The notes: generated by a model not told the origin, from the sequence alone. Shown: positions 16,785 through 26,259, counted from the first letter of the stretch. The stretch is DNA of 64,000 nt from Romboutsia_E sp900604535 (GCF_900604535.1 NZ_UWOT01000002.1:310001-374000); one strand, 5' to 3'. Translations and numbers: made by a program.

Positions 16785-17678
16785 ATGTGTAAATTAAAAA
16801 ATAAATTACAATCAAGCAAGTCAATGCTATTAAATGCTCAAAAAGAAGGATATGCGGTACCAGCATTTAATATACATAACCTGGAAACTATTGAAACTGT
16901 ATTAGATGCAGCGAGAGATTTAAAATCGCCAGTTATATTAGCTGCTACACCTTCAACAGTAAAATATGCTGGAGAAGAGTACCTATTAGCTATCATAGAA
17001 AAAGCAAAAGAAATAAATGACATACCACTTACATTTCATTTAGATCACCATGAAAATGTAGAAGATATAAAAAGAATAATTTCACTTGGGTGTAAATCAG
17101 TTATGATAGATGCATCGAAGTATCCATTTGAAGAAAATGTATCTATAGTAAAAGATGTTGTTGATTTTGCACATGAATATGGTGCAACTGTTGAAGCTGA
17201 ACTTGGTAAATTAGGAGGGAAAGAAGATGATTTAGTTGTTGATGAGAGAGATTCCTTTTTTACAGACCCTAATGAAGCAGTAGAATTTGTAAAATTAACT
17301 AACGTAGATTCATTAGCAGTTGCTATAGGAACAGCCCATGGCCTATATAAGAGAGAGCCTAAACTAGATTTTGAAAGGTTGGATAAAATAAGAAATTTAG
17401 TTCATATTCCTCTAGTACTTCATGGAGCATCAGGCGTTCCAACTCAAGCCGTAAAAATGGCTACTAGTCTTGGAATATGTAAAGTTAATATAGCTACAGA
17501 GCTTAAAATTCCTTTTTCTAATGCTATAAAAGAGTATTTTAAAGAGCATCCAGATGCAACAGATCCAAGACAATATCTAGTACCAGCTAAAAAAGCAATG
17601 TATGATGTAGTTGTAAATAAAATAAAAATGTGCAATAGCCAAAGTAAAGCATTAAGTTATAATGATAGTATATATTAA
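16785..17678 (+). CDS. Class II ketose-bisphosphate aldolase (GatY/KbaY-like)
   Basis: 297 residues of the zinc-dependent class II aldolase family. Zinc and substrate residues are recognisable: AFNIHNLET at the N-terminus, FHLDHHENVEDI with metal-binding His, AEVE-type region VEAELGKLGG, IGTAHGLYK and LVLHGASGVP. The HLDHHEN form and the size are closer to tagatose-1,6-bisphosphate aldolases (GatY/KbaY/AgaY) than to glycolytic FbaA, but the fructose form cannot be excluded. It stands alone, not in a galactitol or GalNAc cluster, so the sugar is undecided. GGGGGCGAG precedes the ATG. Confidence 0.85.
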   Translation: MCKLKNKLQSSKSMLLNAQKEGYAVPAFNIHNLETIETVLDAARDLKSPVILAATPSTVKYAGEEYLLAIIEKAKEINDIPLTFHLDHHENVEDIKRIISLGCKSVMIDASKYPFEENVSIVKDVVDFAHEYGATVEAELGKLGGKEDDLVVDERDSFFTDPNEAVEFVKLTNVDSLAVAIGTAHGLYKREPKLDFERLDKIRNLVHIPLVLHGASGVPTQAVKMATSLGICKVNIATELKIPFSNAIKEYFKEHPDATDPRQYLVPAKKAMYDVVVNKIKMCNSQSKALSYNDSIY

Positions 17679-17756
17679 AATTTATAAATTTATGAATTAA
17701 GTAAGTGTTTATTGGCAAAATAAATAAAGGTAAAGATATAGTAACTGTGTATAAAT

Positions 17757-17813
17757 AAAAATCCTCTATATGATTATCAATATAATATTGATAATTTATA
17801 TAGAGGATTTTTG
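17757..17813 (+). terminator. Intrinsic terminator after the aldolase
   Basis: aaaatcctctata pairs with tatagaggatttt, and the enclosed bases form a further attatcaata / tattgataat helix. The structure ends in a T-run. Confidence 0.8.
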
Positions 17814-17829
17814 GTTACAAATTTGTAAC
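17814..17829. promoter_or_regulatory. 16-bp perfect palindrome, possible operator
   Basis: gttacaaatttgtaac is its own reverse complement and lies 23 bp upstream of the -35 box of the exporter gene. Its size suits a dimeric repressor or activator, but no regulator gene is adjacent. Confidence 0.4.
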
Positions 17830-17852
17830 TAAAATATTTAAAAATACCGTTA

Positions 17853-17881
17853 TTGACAAATAGAGGAATTTAAAATATGCT
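17853..17881 (+). promoter_or_regulatory. Promoter of the FUSC-type exporter
   Basis: TTGACA (17853-17858) and TATGCT (17876-17881) at 17-bp spacing. The remaining ~135 bp to the gene are AT-rich and show no other feature. Confidence 0.6.
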
Positions 17882-18018
17882 ATTTAATATTAAATTTTAA
17901 TCAATAATAATAACATTTTTAACTAATAATATATCTAAAAATAAAAATATCTATTAAAAAGTAAAAAACTAATTATAAAATTAAAATTGACAAAATAAAA
18001 AGATAAAGGGGACTGAGT

Positions 18019-19917
18019 ATGAATAAAAAACTAATTATATCAAAAAGTTTAGTATTTATATTTGTAGTAGCCTTTGTAGTTGGATTTAAAAGTATATTTG
18101 GAGATGAAAATACACTAATAGGAATAACTACAATAACTGCTACACTAATGTTTTTAAGTAAAGATTTAACCATATCACCTATAAGGAATTCTATTAGATT
18201 AATTTTACTTAATTTATTTATAGGTATATGTGCAATGATTGCATTATCAAATATATGGTTAGGTATTGTGATTAATTTTATAGCTTTATTTACAGTGAGT
18301 TATACACTTTGCTATAATCTAGAAACACCAATGTATTTTCCATTTACTCTACAATATTTATTTTTATTATCAGCTCCAGTAAACATAGATCAAATACCCA
18401 AAAGATTATTAGCTCTTATATTTGGAGCATTATTTATAATGTTAGCTCAAATAATAGCTAATAAAAATAAGATGTCTAAAAGTGGAAATAAAATATTAAT
18501 AAGTGTTTGTAATGCAATAACATCAAAGATTGAAAGTATGAAAGGCCAATCTAAAGAAAATACAGATATAGATATAGAGTCTAATATAAATGCATTTAGA
18601 AAGATGGTTTATGATAAAAGAGAAGTTGAATTTTATCTAACAGAAGAAGGTAGAATAAAACTTAATTTATCTGTGGCGTTAGAAAGTATATATACAATGC
18701 TTAAAGTAATTGATAAATCAGATGATGTATTGTATATAATTAATAACTTAGAACAACTAATCTTAGACACAAAAGATGTTTTAGAAGGCAAAGATATTAA
18801 AACTGATTTAGAAAAAGATATATATGAATTCTTAAGTGAATGTGAAAAAAGAAATATAAGTGACTTACTTACACTACAACTTTTAGATAGTACTATACTT
18901 TTAAAAGATACATTACAAGAATTAAAGAATTTAAAAAAGGAAAACTATAACTTAGTTAAATCAATAGGAGACATTAAAAATAACGGAAAAATTAAATACA
19001 TGTCTAAAAATCATAAATCTCTTAAATTCTGTTATGCAATGCGTGTAGCAATAACAATTACATTTGGAGCATTTATAACAGATTTATTTAATTTATCAGA
19101 AGGTCGATGGATAATGTTTACAATGTTATCTATTATTAATCCAATATATGAGATATCTAAAGGCAAAATAAAAGATAGAATATTATCTACAATAATAGGA
19201 AGTATAATTGTATTTATATTATTTAATATATTTAAAGATACTACATCAAGAAGTTTAATATTAATGTTAACTGGCTATATAAGTGGATATTTGAAAGAAT
19301 ATAAGCATAGTACAATATGTGTAACTGTATCTGCAATTGGTTCTGCAGCAATTTTAGGAGATATAGGATCATTAACACTAAATAGATTAATATTTGTTGC
19401 ATTAGGTGCATTAATTGCGATAATAGCTAATAAAGTGATATTTCCATATAAACTAAAGGATTCAAATGATGAGTTACAAGCAATATATAAAGGTGCGGTA
19501 TCAGATATGCTTAGAGAAATTAAAAATGTTGCAGGAGGTATTAAGCAACCTCATGGTATAAAGAACTTACTTATAATTACATCTTTAGTAGAAGAAAAGT
19601 TAAAAGTTAATAATCAAATACTAGGTATTAATTCTTATGATAAATTAATAAAAGAAGAAAGATTTTTAGTTACAAATATATATGAGCTATATATTTGGAT
19701 TATAAGAGAAAAAGTTAATCCAAAATATGTAAAGTATATTTTAGATGAAATAAATCAATTAATTGAGTATAAAAATGAACCAATCGAAAATACAATAGAA
19801 GAAATAAAAGCAAATATAAGAGAAATAAAAGATTTAAGAACTAAAATAACATTAAGCAGTATAGTTATTATTTTAAAAGAATTAAGAAAAATATCAGATA
19901 TAAAAATAGCAATTTAA
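18019..19917 (+). CDS. FUSC-type (aromatic acid exporter-like) membrane protein
   Basis: 632 residues with the repeated layout of the fusaric-acid-resistance/YccS group: an N-terminal membrane block (~8-150), a helical cytoplasmic stretch of ~180 residues, a second membrane block (~335-480, beginning KFCYAMRVAITITFGAFITDL and containing SEGRWIMFTMLSI), and a C-terminal cytoplasmic helical tail. The GRW...TxxS motif in the second block is the FUSC_2 hallmark. These proteins are thought to export aromatic carboxylic acids; the substrate here is unknown. A palindrome upstream of its promoter suggests inducible control. Confidence 0.75.
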   Translation: MNKKLIISKSLVFIFVVAFVVGFKSIFGDENTLIGITTITATLMFLSKDLTISPIRNSIRLILLNLFIGICAMIALSNIWLGIVINFIALFTVSYTLCYNLETPMYFPFTLQYLFLLSAPVNIDQIPKRLLALIFGALFIMLAQIIANKNKMSKSGNKILISVCNAITSKIESMKGQSKENTDIDIESNINAFRKMVYDKREVEFYLTEEGRIKLNLSVALESIYTMLKVIDKSDDVLYIINNLEQLILDTKDVLEGKDIKTDLEKDIYEFLSECEKRNISDLLTLQLLDSTILLKDTLQELKNLKKENYNLVKSIGDIKNNGKIKYMSKNHKSLKFCYAMRVAITITFGAFITDLFNLSEGRWIMFTMLSIINPIYEISKGKIKDRILSTIIGSIIVFILFNIFKDTTSRSLILMLTGYISGYLKEYKHSTICVTVSAIGSAAILGDIGSLTLNRLIFVALGALIAIIANKVIFPYKLKDSNDELQAIYKGAVSDMLREIKNVAGGIKQPHGIKNLLIITSLVEEKLKVNNQILGINSYDKLIKEERFLVTNIYELYIWIIREKVNPKYVKYILDEINQLIEYKNEPIENTIEEIKANIREIKDLRTKITLSSIVIILKELRKISDIKIAI

Positions 19918-19921
19918 AAAT

Positions 19922-19957
19922 AAAAAGCTTAAGGTATTCATGCCTTAAGCTTTTTAT
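19922..19957. terminator. Bidirectional terminator
   Basis: aaaaagcttaagg pairs perfectly with ccttaagcttttt (13 bp, 8-nt loop). A-run and T-run flanks let it serve both the exporter and the convergent transporter gene, whose last codons it overlaps. Confidence 0.85.
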
Positions 19958-20820
19958 ATTAAAAGTGTAAGTGTTCCAAGTGTTATAATTATCAGTCCTA
20001 TAAAAGATTTTTTTGTCAGCTTTTCTTTTAAGAATATATAAGAAAAAGCTACAGTAATTAAAATACTTAATTTATCTATTGGAACAACTATACTTGCTTC
20101 TCCATCTTGTAATGCTTTATAGTAGCACAGCCAAGACATACCAGTTGTTATACCTGATAAGCAAATAAATATCCAACTTTTTTTATCTATATTTTTTATT
20201 TCCCCTTGCTTTTTAGTTATAAACACAACAATCCATGCCATTATTAAAACTACAATAGTTCTAATAGCAGTTCCTAGATTAGACTCAATTCCAATAATAC
20301 CTATTTTACCTAGTATTGATGTTAAACTAGCAAAAACAGCTGAAAGAATAGCATAAAACATCCATTTATTATTAGTTTTAGTATTATCATCAATATCTAT
20401 TTCCTTTTTAGTAATCATCATATAAGTACCAATAGCAATACATATCATACCAATAATTTTAGTAAAAGAAAGAGATTCACCAAGAATTATAAATGCTAAA
20501 ATCATAGTTAACACTGTACTTGACTTATCAATAGGTGTAACCTTATTAACATTTCCTAGTTGAAGGGCTTTAAAATAACATAACCAAGAGCCTCCTGTTG
20601 CAAGACCAGAGAATATTAAGAATAATAGAGTTTTATAGCTAATATTAGGTATTGTATCAAAAGATCCTACGACAAATACCATTAACCATGAAAAAATTAA
20701 AATAATAATAGTTCTAATTGCAGTTGCTAAATTTGAATCAGTATTCTTTATTCCTATCTTTGCAAGAATAGCAGTAACACCAGCAAATAAAGCTGAACCA
20801 AATGCGAATATTAACCACAT
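19954..20820 (-). CDS. EamA/DMT-family transporter
   Basis: 288 residues with ten membrane helices in two clearly homologous halves: both halves carry the same pattern, LATAIRTIIILIFSWLMVFV versus LGTAIRTIVVLIMAWIVVF, then GLATGGSWLCYFKALQLG versus GITTGMSWLCYYKALQDG. This internal duplication is the EamA/DMT hallmark; the close similarity of the halves suggests slow divergence or gene conversion. Members export amino acids, sugars or nucleosides; the cargo is unknown. GGGAGGA precedes the ATG. Confidence 0.85.
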   Translation of the reverse strand: MWLIFAFGSALFAGVTAILAKIGIKNTDSNLATAIRTIIILIFSWLMVFVVGSFDTIPNISYKTLLFLIFSGLATGGSWLCYFKALQLGNVNKVTPIDKSSTVLTMILAFIILGESLSFTKIIGMICIAIGTYMMITKKEIDIDDNTKTNNKWMFYAILSAVFASLTSILGKIGIIGIESNLGTAIRTIVVLIMAWIVVFITKKQGEIKNIDKKSWIFICLSGITTGMSWLCYYKALQDGEASIVVPIDKLSILITVAFSYIFLKEKLTKKSFIGLIIITLGTLTLLI

Positions 20821-20998
20821 TTATGTATAGTCCTCCCATAAGTATATTAATGAATATTAAAATCAATTGAAATTAATTAGTATATTCAACTTATTTAGTT
20901 TAGTATATTTTTAATAATATATCAATCAATTTTATAAAACTTTGTGAATAAGTTATATTAAAAATATATTTATATAAATAAAGAAGATATAGTATTGT

Positions 20999-21016
20999 CA
21001 TACTATATATAGTATG
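20999..21016 (+). promoter_or_regulatory. Probable NrdR box upstream of nrdJ
   Basis: The 18-bp palindrome catactatatatagtatg matches the core of the NrdR operator consensus ACACTATATATAGTGT (from memory): the central 12 bases ACTATATATAGT are identical. It lies about 95 bp before nrdJ. NrdR boxes usually occur in pairs; a second one is not clear (only an AT-rich partial match near 20964-20982). The rest of the 290-bp gap is AT-rich without other signals. Confidence 0.65.
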
Positions 21017-21109
21017 TTTTTATTTAAAAAATATATTAATACACAAGATAAAGTATACAAGTTAATATAAAAATAGCTAAAATATATTAAGAATGGGAGT
21101 TACAAAGTT

Positions 21110-23236
21110 ATGAAGAAAATCATAAAAAGAGATGGTACAACTGAACCATTCAATAAAGTAAAAGTAATGAATGCTATTTATAAGTCAACTATAAATAGCA
21201 AAGAAGGAGAAGATAAAGAATTACCCAAAATGGTTGCTGATAAAATAGAAGAAATAGTAAATTCAAGGGAAGAAGAAATAAGCGTAGAAGATATACAAGA
21301 TAATGTAGAGCTTTTATTAATGGAATCTAATAGAAAAGATGTTGCAAAAAAGTATATATTATATAGAGATAAAAGAGCTGATATAAGAAAATCAAAATGG
21401 CATATGGATGAATTACAAAAATCAATTTGGACTAACAAATATCAATATAATAATGAATCTTTTGATGAGTGGATAGATAGAGTTTCAGGAAATAACAGAA
21501 AGATAGCTAAGTTAATAAGAGAAAGAAAATTTCTATTTGCAGGAAGAATTCTAGCAAATAGAGGTTTACCTAAGGATGGAATTAAAGTAACTTACTCAAA
21601 TTGTTATGTTTTAAGTCCACCAGAGGATAACTTAGAATCAATATTTGATACAGCTAAAAAGCTAGCAAGAACATTTAGTTATGGTGGTGGAGTTGGATTT
21701 GATATATCTAAATTAAGACCAAGTGGAGCATTAGTTCACAATTCTGCAAAAACAACTACAGGAGCAGTTAGCTTTATGGATTTATACTCAATGACAACTG
21801 GATTAATTGGTCAAAGAGGAAGAAGAGGAGCTTTAATGATATCTATGGATATAAATCATCCAGATATAGAATCTTTTATAGATGTAAAAACAGATTTAGA
21901 AAAAGTAACTAAAGCTAATATATCTGTTAGAATAAATGATAAGTTTATGGAAGCTGTAGAGAAGAAGGAAAAATATAAATGTAAGTTTGTAGTAGAAGAA
22001 ACTAAAGAAGTAATAGAAAAAGAAGTGGATGCTTATAAGTTATTTATGAAGCTTATAACTAATAATTGGGACTTTGCAGAACCTGGAATACTTTTTTGGG
22101 ACAACATTGAAAGATATCATTTATTAAGTGAAGATGAAAAGTTTAAATATGCTGGAGTTAATCCTTGTGCAGAAGAGCCACTACCACCTGGAGGAAGTTG
22201 CTTATTAGGTTCTATAAATTTATCTGAATTTGTAGTAGAACCATTCACAGAAAATGCAATTTTTGATAAAGAAAAATTTAAAGATACTGTATCTGATTGT
22301 ATAATTGGACTTAATGAAGTATTGGATGAAGGACTAAACTTACATCCATTAGATGAACAAAAAGAAAGTGTTAGAGAATATAGACAAATTGGTTTAGGCG
22401 TTATGGGTATAGCTGATATGCTTATAAAACTAAATATAAGATATGGATCAGAAGAATCTATTAAATTATGTGAAGAATTAGCTAAAATAATGTTAAATAG
22501 TGCTATTAAGCAATCTGCATTATTAGCAAAAGAATTAGGAAGCTATGAAAAATATAATAAAGAAGCTATATTTAAATCTGATTTCTTTATTAATAATATA
22601 GATGATGATGTTAAAGAGTTAATAAAAAAATATGGATTAAGAAATTCACAAATATTGACAATACCACCAACGGGTTCTATATCTACAATGTTAGGAATAA
22701 GTGGAGGAATAGAGCCGATGTTTAATACTTCATATATAAGAAAAACTGAAAGCTTACATGATGAAGATGTATTTTATAAGGTATATACACCTATTGTTAA
22801 AGAATATATGGATATAAACGATATTTTAGACGATAATGATTTACCTAATATTTTTGAAACTGCTATGACATTAAAACCTGATGAAAGAATAAAGATGCAG
22901 GCAGCATGGCAAAAGTATATTGATGCATCAATATCATCTACAATTAACCTGCCTTATGAAGCTACTGTTGAAGATGTGTATAATATATATATGTTAGCAT
23001 GGAAAAATAAACTTAAAGGTATTACTATTTATAGAGATGGTTGCAAAAGAAGTGGAATTTTATTAAATGATAAGGCTGATAAAAAGGCAAAAAAAGAAGA
23101 TAAGCATGATGAAGGAATAGTTACATTAGAAGATGGTGTTGAAGAATTTATTTGTCCGGAATGTGGAAATAAAACAGTTATTCCTACAGGAGGATGTGCG
23201 ATTTGTTTACAGTGTGGGTATAGTAAGTGTAATTAA
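21110..23236 (+). CDS. nrdJ: Adenosylcobalamin-dependent (class II) ribonucleotide reductase
   Basis: 708 residues. It reduces ribonucleotides to deoxyribonucleotides with a B12-derived radical and needs no oxygen, fitting an anaerobe. Residues ~1-90 are an ATP-cone allosteric domain (IIKRDGTTEPFNKVKVMNAI); the core has SNCYVLSPPEDNLESIF, the active-site NPCAEEPLPPGGSCLLGS near 350, and PPTGSISTMLGISGGIEP near 520. The C-terminal tail is a zinc-ribbon-like CPECG / CAICLQCG, typical of NrdJ. No small-subunit gene follows, as expected for class II. A probable NrdR box lies upstream. Confidence 0.93.
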   Translation: MKKIIKRDGTTEPFNKVKVMNAIYKSTINSKEGEDKELPKMVADKIEEIVNSREEEISVEDIQDNVELLLMESNRKDVAKKYILYRDKRADIRKSKWHMDELQKSIWTNKYQYNNESFDEWIDRVSGNNRKIAKLIRERKFLFAGRILANRGLPKDGIKVTYSNCYVLSPPEDNLESIFDTAKKLARTFSYGGGVGFDISKLRPSGALVHNSAKTTTGAVSFMDLYSMTTGLIGQRGRRGALMISMDINHPDIESFIDVKTDLEKVTKANISVRINDKFMEAVEKKEKYKCKFVVEETKEVIEKEVDAYKLFMKLITNNWDFAEPGILFWDNIERYHLLSEDEKFKYAGVNPCAEEPLPPGGSCLLGSINLSEFVVEPFTENAIFDKEKFKDTVSDCIIGLNEVLDEGLNLHPLDEQKESVREYRQIGLGVMGIADMLIKLNIRYGSEESIKLCEELAKIMLNSAIKQSALLAKELGSYEKYNKEAIFKSDFFINNIDDDVKELIKKYGLRNSQILTIPPTGSISTMLGISGGIEPMFNTSYIRKTESLHDEDVFYKVYTPIVKEYMDINDILDDNDLPNIFETAMTLKPDERIKMQAAWQKYIDASISSTINLPYEATVEDVYNIYMLAWKNKLKGITIYRDGCKRSGILLNDKADKKAKKEDKHDEGIVTLEDGVEEFICPECGNKTVIPTGGCAICLQCGYSKCN

Positions 23237-23249
23237 GTAGTATAAATAA

Positions 23250-23296
23250 AAGATAGTTAGGATATATATATATATTATATATATCCTAACTATCTT
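23250..23296. terminator. Convergent-gene hairpin between nrdJ and hydE
   Basis: aagatagttaggatatata pairs with its complement over about 19-20 bp across a TA-rich tip. The flank on the minus strand (CTATCTTTTATTTAT) has the better T-tract, so it mainly suits hydE, and may also stop nrdJ transcription. Confidence 0.7.
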
Positions 23297-23339
23297 AATT
23301 ATTAAATACTATCTTTTATTGATGGTAAAAAATATATTT

Positions 23340-24416
23340 TTATAATGTATTCAGAATAGTTCCACTTCTTTCCTGGGAAATATTATCTCCTCTACTATCA
23401 TCTAATATAAATCCTGCATTGTTGATTTTTTCTTCTATTAGTCTTTTAGATTCTGCTGCCTCATCTCCTGTACCAACCTTATTATTATAAAGAGAGTATT
23501 TTTTACGAAGTTTTTTGGGAGACAAATTAGGCATTATAACGTTTGCACCAGCTTTTAAACCCAACTCTCTACCTATATTGCTTATTGTACCAAGTGCTGT
23601 TGTAGCTGGTAATAAAACTTTTGGTAATAATAGCCTTGTTATTGCGAGCATTAATAGCGTCTTATCTAAACTACCAGCTTTTTCATTTTTAAATGGAGTG
23701 TCATGATGAGGGATAAATGGACCTATACCAACCATATGAGGATCTAATTCTTTTAGATATCTTAAATCTTTTGCTAAATTTTCAGTTGTTTGGAATGGAG
23801 ATTCTACCATGAATCCTGCCCCAACTTGAAATCCAATTTCTTTTAAATTTAAAAGGCATTTTTTTCTATCATATAAGTTTAAATTTTCTGGATGTAATTT
23901 AGAATAGTGTTTTTCACAGGCTGTCTCATGTCTAAGTAAATATCTATCAGCTCCTGCATCAAATAATTTTTTGTAAGAATCATAACTTCTTTCTCCCAAA
24001 GATAAAGTTATGGCACAATCATTATAATTTTCCTTTATCAGTTTTATAATATTAATCAACTTATCATCTGTAAAAAAAGGATCTTCTCCACCTTGAAGTA
24101 CGAAGGTTTTGAATCCAAGTTTATATCCAATTTTACAGCATTCTAGTATATCATCTAAAGAAAGTCTATATCTATCTATATTCTTATTAGAACAACGTAT
24201 ACCGCAGTAATAACAGTCATTTTTACAGTAATTAGTAAATTCTATAAGTCCTCTTAAAAAAATTTTGTTTCCATAATAGTGATCTCTTACTTGACTTGCT
24301 TTTTTAAATAAATATTCTTTATCTTCTGAGCTAATACTATCAATTAAATAAATTAATTCATCTTCTGATAAGTTATGAGTCTCACATAATTTATGTATTA
24401 ATGCCATAATGTACAA
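23340..24416 (-). CDS. hydE: [FeFe]-hydrogenase H-cluster maturase HydE (radical SAM)
   Basis: 358 residues. HydE is a radical-SAM enzyme that helps build the dithiolate ligand region of the [FeFe]-hydrogenase active site. The cluster motif is CKNDCYYCGIRC (CX3CX2C), followed by VLQGGEDPFF, LSLGERSYDSY, LLRHETACEKHY and a late PNLSPKKLRKKYSLYNNK, all typical of HydE rather than biotin synthase. The TTG at 24416 is preferred because AAAGGAG is 9 nt upstream; an ATG three codons later is 18 nt away. HydF and HydG are not in the window. Divergent from asnA across a 626-bp gap. Confidence 0.88.
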   Translation of the reverse strand: MYIMALIHKLCETHNLSEDELIYLIDSISSEDKEYLFKKASQVRDHYYGNKIFLRGLIEFTNYCKNDCYYCGIRCSNKNIDRYRLSLDDILECCKIGYKLGFKTFVLQGGEDPFFTDDKLINIIKLIKENYNDCAITLSLGERSYDSYKKLFDAGADRYLLRHETACEKHYSKLHPENLNLYDRKKCLLNLKEIGFQVGAGFMVESPFQTTENLAKDLRYLKELDPHMVGIGPFIPHHDTPFKNEKAGSLDKTLLMLAITRLLLPKVLLPATTALGTISNIGRELGLKAGANVIMPNLSPKKLRKKYSLYNNKVGTGDEAAESKRLIEEKINNAGFILDDSRGDNISQERSGTILNTL

Positions 24417-24676
24417 TTTACTTTACTCCTTTCAGACTTAGGATTTGTTTTCTTTAAAATAAATTGTAGTACTTAATTTCTTAAATTGCTATATAATTAT
24501 ATTAGTATAAATAAAAGTTTATAGTTTAAATTTATTATTTTGTAAAATATAGTAATTTCTTATAAAATTAAGTAGAAACCGTTATACTACATAAATAAAT
24601 GAATGTAAATCTTATACTGTGTTAAAAAAGTTTTAATATATAGAATTTTAATAATAAAAAATAAAAAAACTATTTA
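24417..24676. other. AT-rich divergent intergenic region
   Basis: About 260 bp between hydE and the asnA promoter. It should hold the hydE promoter on the minus strand, but no box pair is convincing. I see no gene, repeat or stable hairpin. Confidence 0.5.
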
Positions 24677-24705
24677 TTGACATAAAGTGAAGTATGAATT
24701 ACTAT
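24677..24705 (+). promoter_or_regulatory. Promoter of the asnA T-box transcript
   Basis: TTGACA (24677-24682) and TACTAT (24700-24705), 17 bp apart, directly ahead of the T-box leader. Confidence 0.75.
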
Positions 24706-24734
24706 TAGTAATAAGAAAATACAGAAAATTCAAA

Positions 24735-25006
24735 AACGCATTGAAGGGAAGAGTAATTATAAAATTAAGTCAAAGCGAGCTGGTTATGGTGAGAGTCCAG
24801 TACAAGATTTATAACGAAGAACATCCCAGAGCTACTAACCGAAATCTTTAATTAAGAGAGTAGACTTAGTCGGAGCCAAACCGTTATCATATTGGTAGTG
24901 TATGAATTGTACGCTAATAGAGTTGAACTTTTATTAAAGTTAAATTGGGTGGTACCGCGGAAGACAGCCTTTCGTCCCTTTTATATAGGGATGAAGGGCT
25001 TTTTTA
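24735..25006 (+). ncRNA. T-box leader, asparagine specific (specifier AAC)
   Basis: A tRNA-sensing leader. Stem I starts with GGGA followed by AGAGTAA (loop-E side). On the 3' side the sequence GAAGAACATCCC places AAC (24820-24822) directly before the conserved purine and the closing TCCC, giving an Asn specifier. The T-box proper, tgggtggtaccgcgg, is at 24946-24960 and can pair with the tRNA end. The terminator, with arms agcc/cgtccc and gggatg/gggct, ends in TTTTTT at about 24966-25006. Uncharged tRNA-Asn should permit readthrough into asnA. Confidence 0.93.
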
Positions 25007-25042
25007 ATATCAAGAATTAATAACAAAAAGGAGTGTTGTAGT

Positions 25043-26047
25043 ATGTGTTTAATAGTACCCCAAAAATATGAAACTAGCTTAGGAGTAATAGAAACTCAGC
25101 AAGCAATAAAAGATTTAAAGGACTTTTTTGAAAACAGATTAGGGGAAATGTTAAAATTAACAAGGGTTTCATCACCGTTATTTGTTTTACCAGAAACAGG
25201 AGTAAATGATAACCTAAACGGAATAGAAAAACCAGTAAGCTTTACAGTGCCTCATTTAAATAAAAATGCGGAAATAGTACATTCACTAGCTAAGTGGAAA
25301 AGAATGGCTCTTAAAAAGTATGGTTTTTCAGTAGGAAAAGGTCTATATACTGATATGAATGCTATAAGAAAAGATGAAGAATTAGATAATCTACACTCTT
25401 TATATGTAGATCAATGGGATTGGGAACTTATAATAAATAAGGAAGATAGAAGTATAGAAACACTAAAGAAGGTTGTAAAAGATATATATCAAGTATTTAA
25501 AGAAACTGAAGAGCATGTACATGCTATATATCCAGAAGTAAGATGTGATTTACCAGAGGAGATAACTTTTATAACATCACAAGAATTATTGGATATGTAT
25601 CCAAATTTAACACCTAAAGAAAGAGAAGATGCAATAGTTAGAGAAAAGAAAGCAGTATTTTTAATGCAAATAGGCAAAGTTTTAAGTAACGGTCAAAAAC
25701 ATGATGGAAGAAGTCCAGACTATGATGACTGGGAATTAAACGGAGATATATTATTCTATAACCCAGTATTAGATAATGCTATAGAACTTTCTTCTATGGG
25801 GATAAGAGTAGATGAAGAAAGCTTAGAAAGACAATTAGAAGTATCTGGATGTGAGGATAGAAAAGAATTAGAATTCCATAAAGCCTTATTAAACGGAGAG
25901 TTACCTTATACTATAGGTGGAGGAATTGGTCAGTCTAGAATATGTATGTATTTTTTAAACAAGGCACACATAGGTGAGGTTCAAGTTGGAATTTGGCCAG
26001 AGAAAATGATTAAAGAGTGCAAAGAAGCAGGAGTATATTTATTATAA
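25043..26047 (+). CDS. asnA: Aspartate--ammonia ligase (asparagine synthetase A)
   Basis: 334 residues, the standard AsnA length. It forms asparagine from aspartate, ammonia and ATP, and is structurally related to class II aspartyl-tRNA synthetases. Recognised segments are SLGVIETQQAIKDLKDFFE, RVSSPLFV, KRMALKKYGFSVGKGLYTDMNAIRKDEELDNLHS, and the C-terminal motif 3-like GGGIGQSRICMYFLNKAHIGEVQ. AAGGAG precedes the ATG. The Asn T-box directly upstream supports the assignment independently. Confidence 0.96.
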   Translation: MCLIVPQKYETSLGVIETQQAIKDLKDFFENRLGEMLKLTRVSSPLFVLPETGVNDNLNGIEKPVSFTVPHLNKNAEIVHSLAKWKRMALKKYGFSVGKGLYTDMNAIRKDEELDNLHSLYVDQWDWELIINKEDRSIETLKKVVKDIYQVFKETEEHVHAIYPEVRCDLPEEITFITSQELLDMYPNLTPKEREDAIVREKKAVFLMQIGKVLSNGQKHDGRSPDYDDWELNGDILFYNPVLDNAIELSSMGIRVDEESLERQLEVSGCEDRKELEFHKALLNGELPYTIGGGIGQSRICMYFLNKAHIGEVQVGIWPEKMIKECKEAGVYLL

Positions 26048-26087
26048 ATTTATATAATAGGTAGTTTTTAAAACTAGTGTAGTTAAT

Positions 26088-26149
26088 AAAATAAATTCCA
26101 AGTCATATAGATTAAAATAATCTTAAAATGGCTTGGAATTTATTTTGTT
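26088..26149 (+). terminator. Intrinsic terminator after asnA
   Basis: aaaataaattccaagtca pairs with tggcttggaatttatttt (one G-U), with an inner agatt/aatct hairpin, then TTGTTT. Confidence 0.75.
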
Positions 26150-26259
26150 TAACTAAAATAAATTTCTTATAATAAAAAGTAATTTTATATACTAATTAAC
26201 AAGATAGGACTTAAATTCATAAAATATCTATATAACTACTAATGCAGGGAGGGATATAG

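Noticed and set aside
20999..21016. Palindrome as a terminator or promoter hairpin
   Set aside because: It is followed by five T's but lies in a gap after a divergent gene, with no gene to terminate on that strand; the NrdR match explains it better.
23250..23296. TA microsatellite
   Set aside because: The TA repeats are the tip of a long hairpin between convergent genes, so a terminator role accounts for them.
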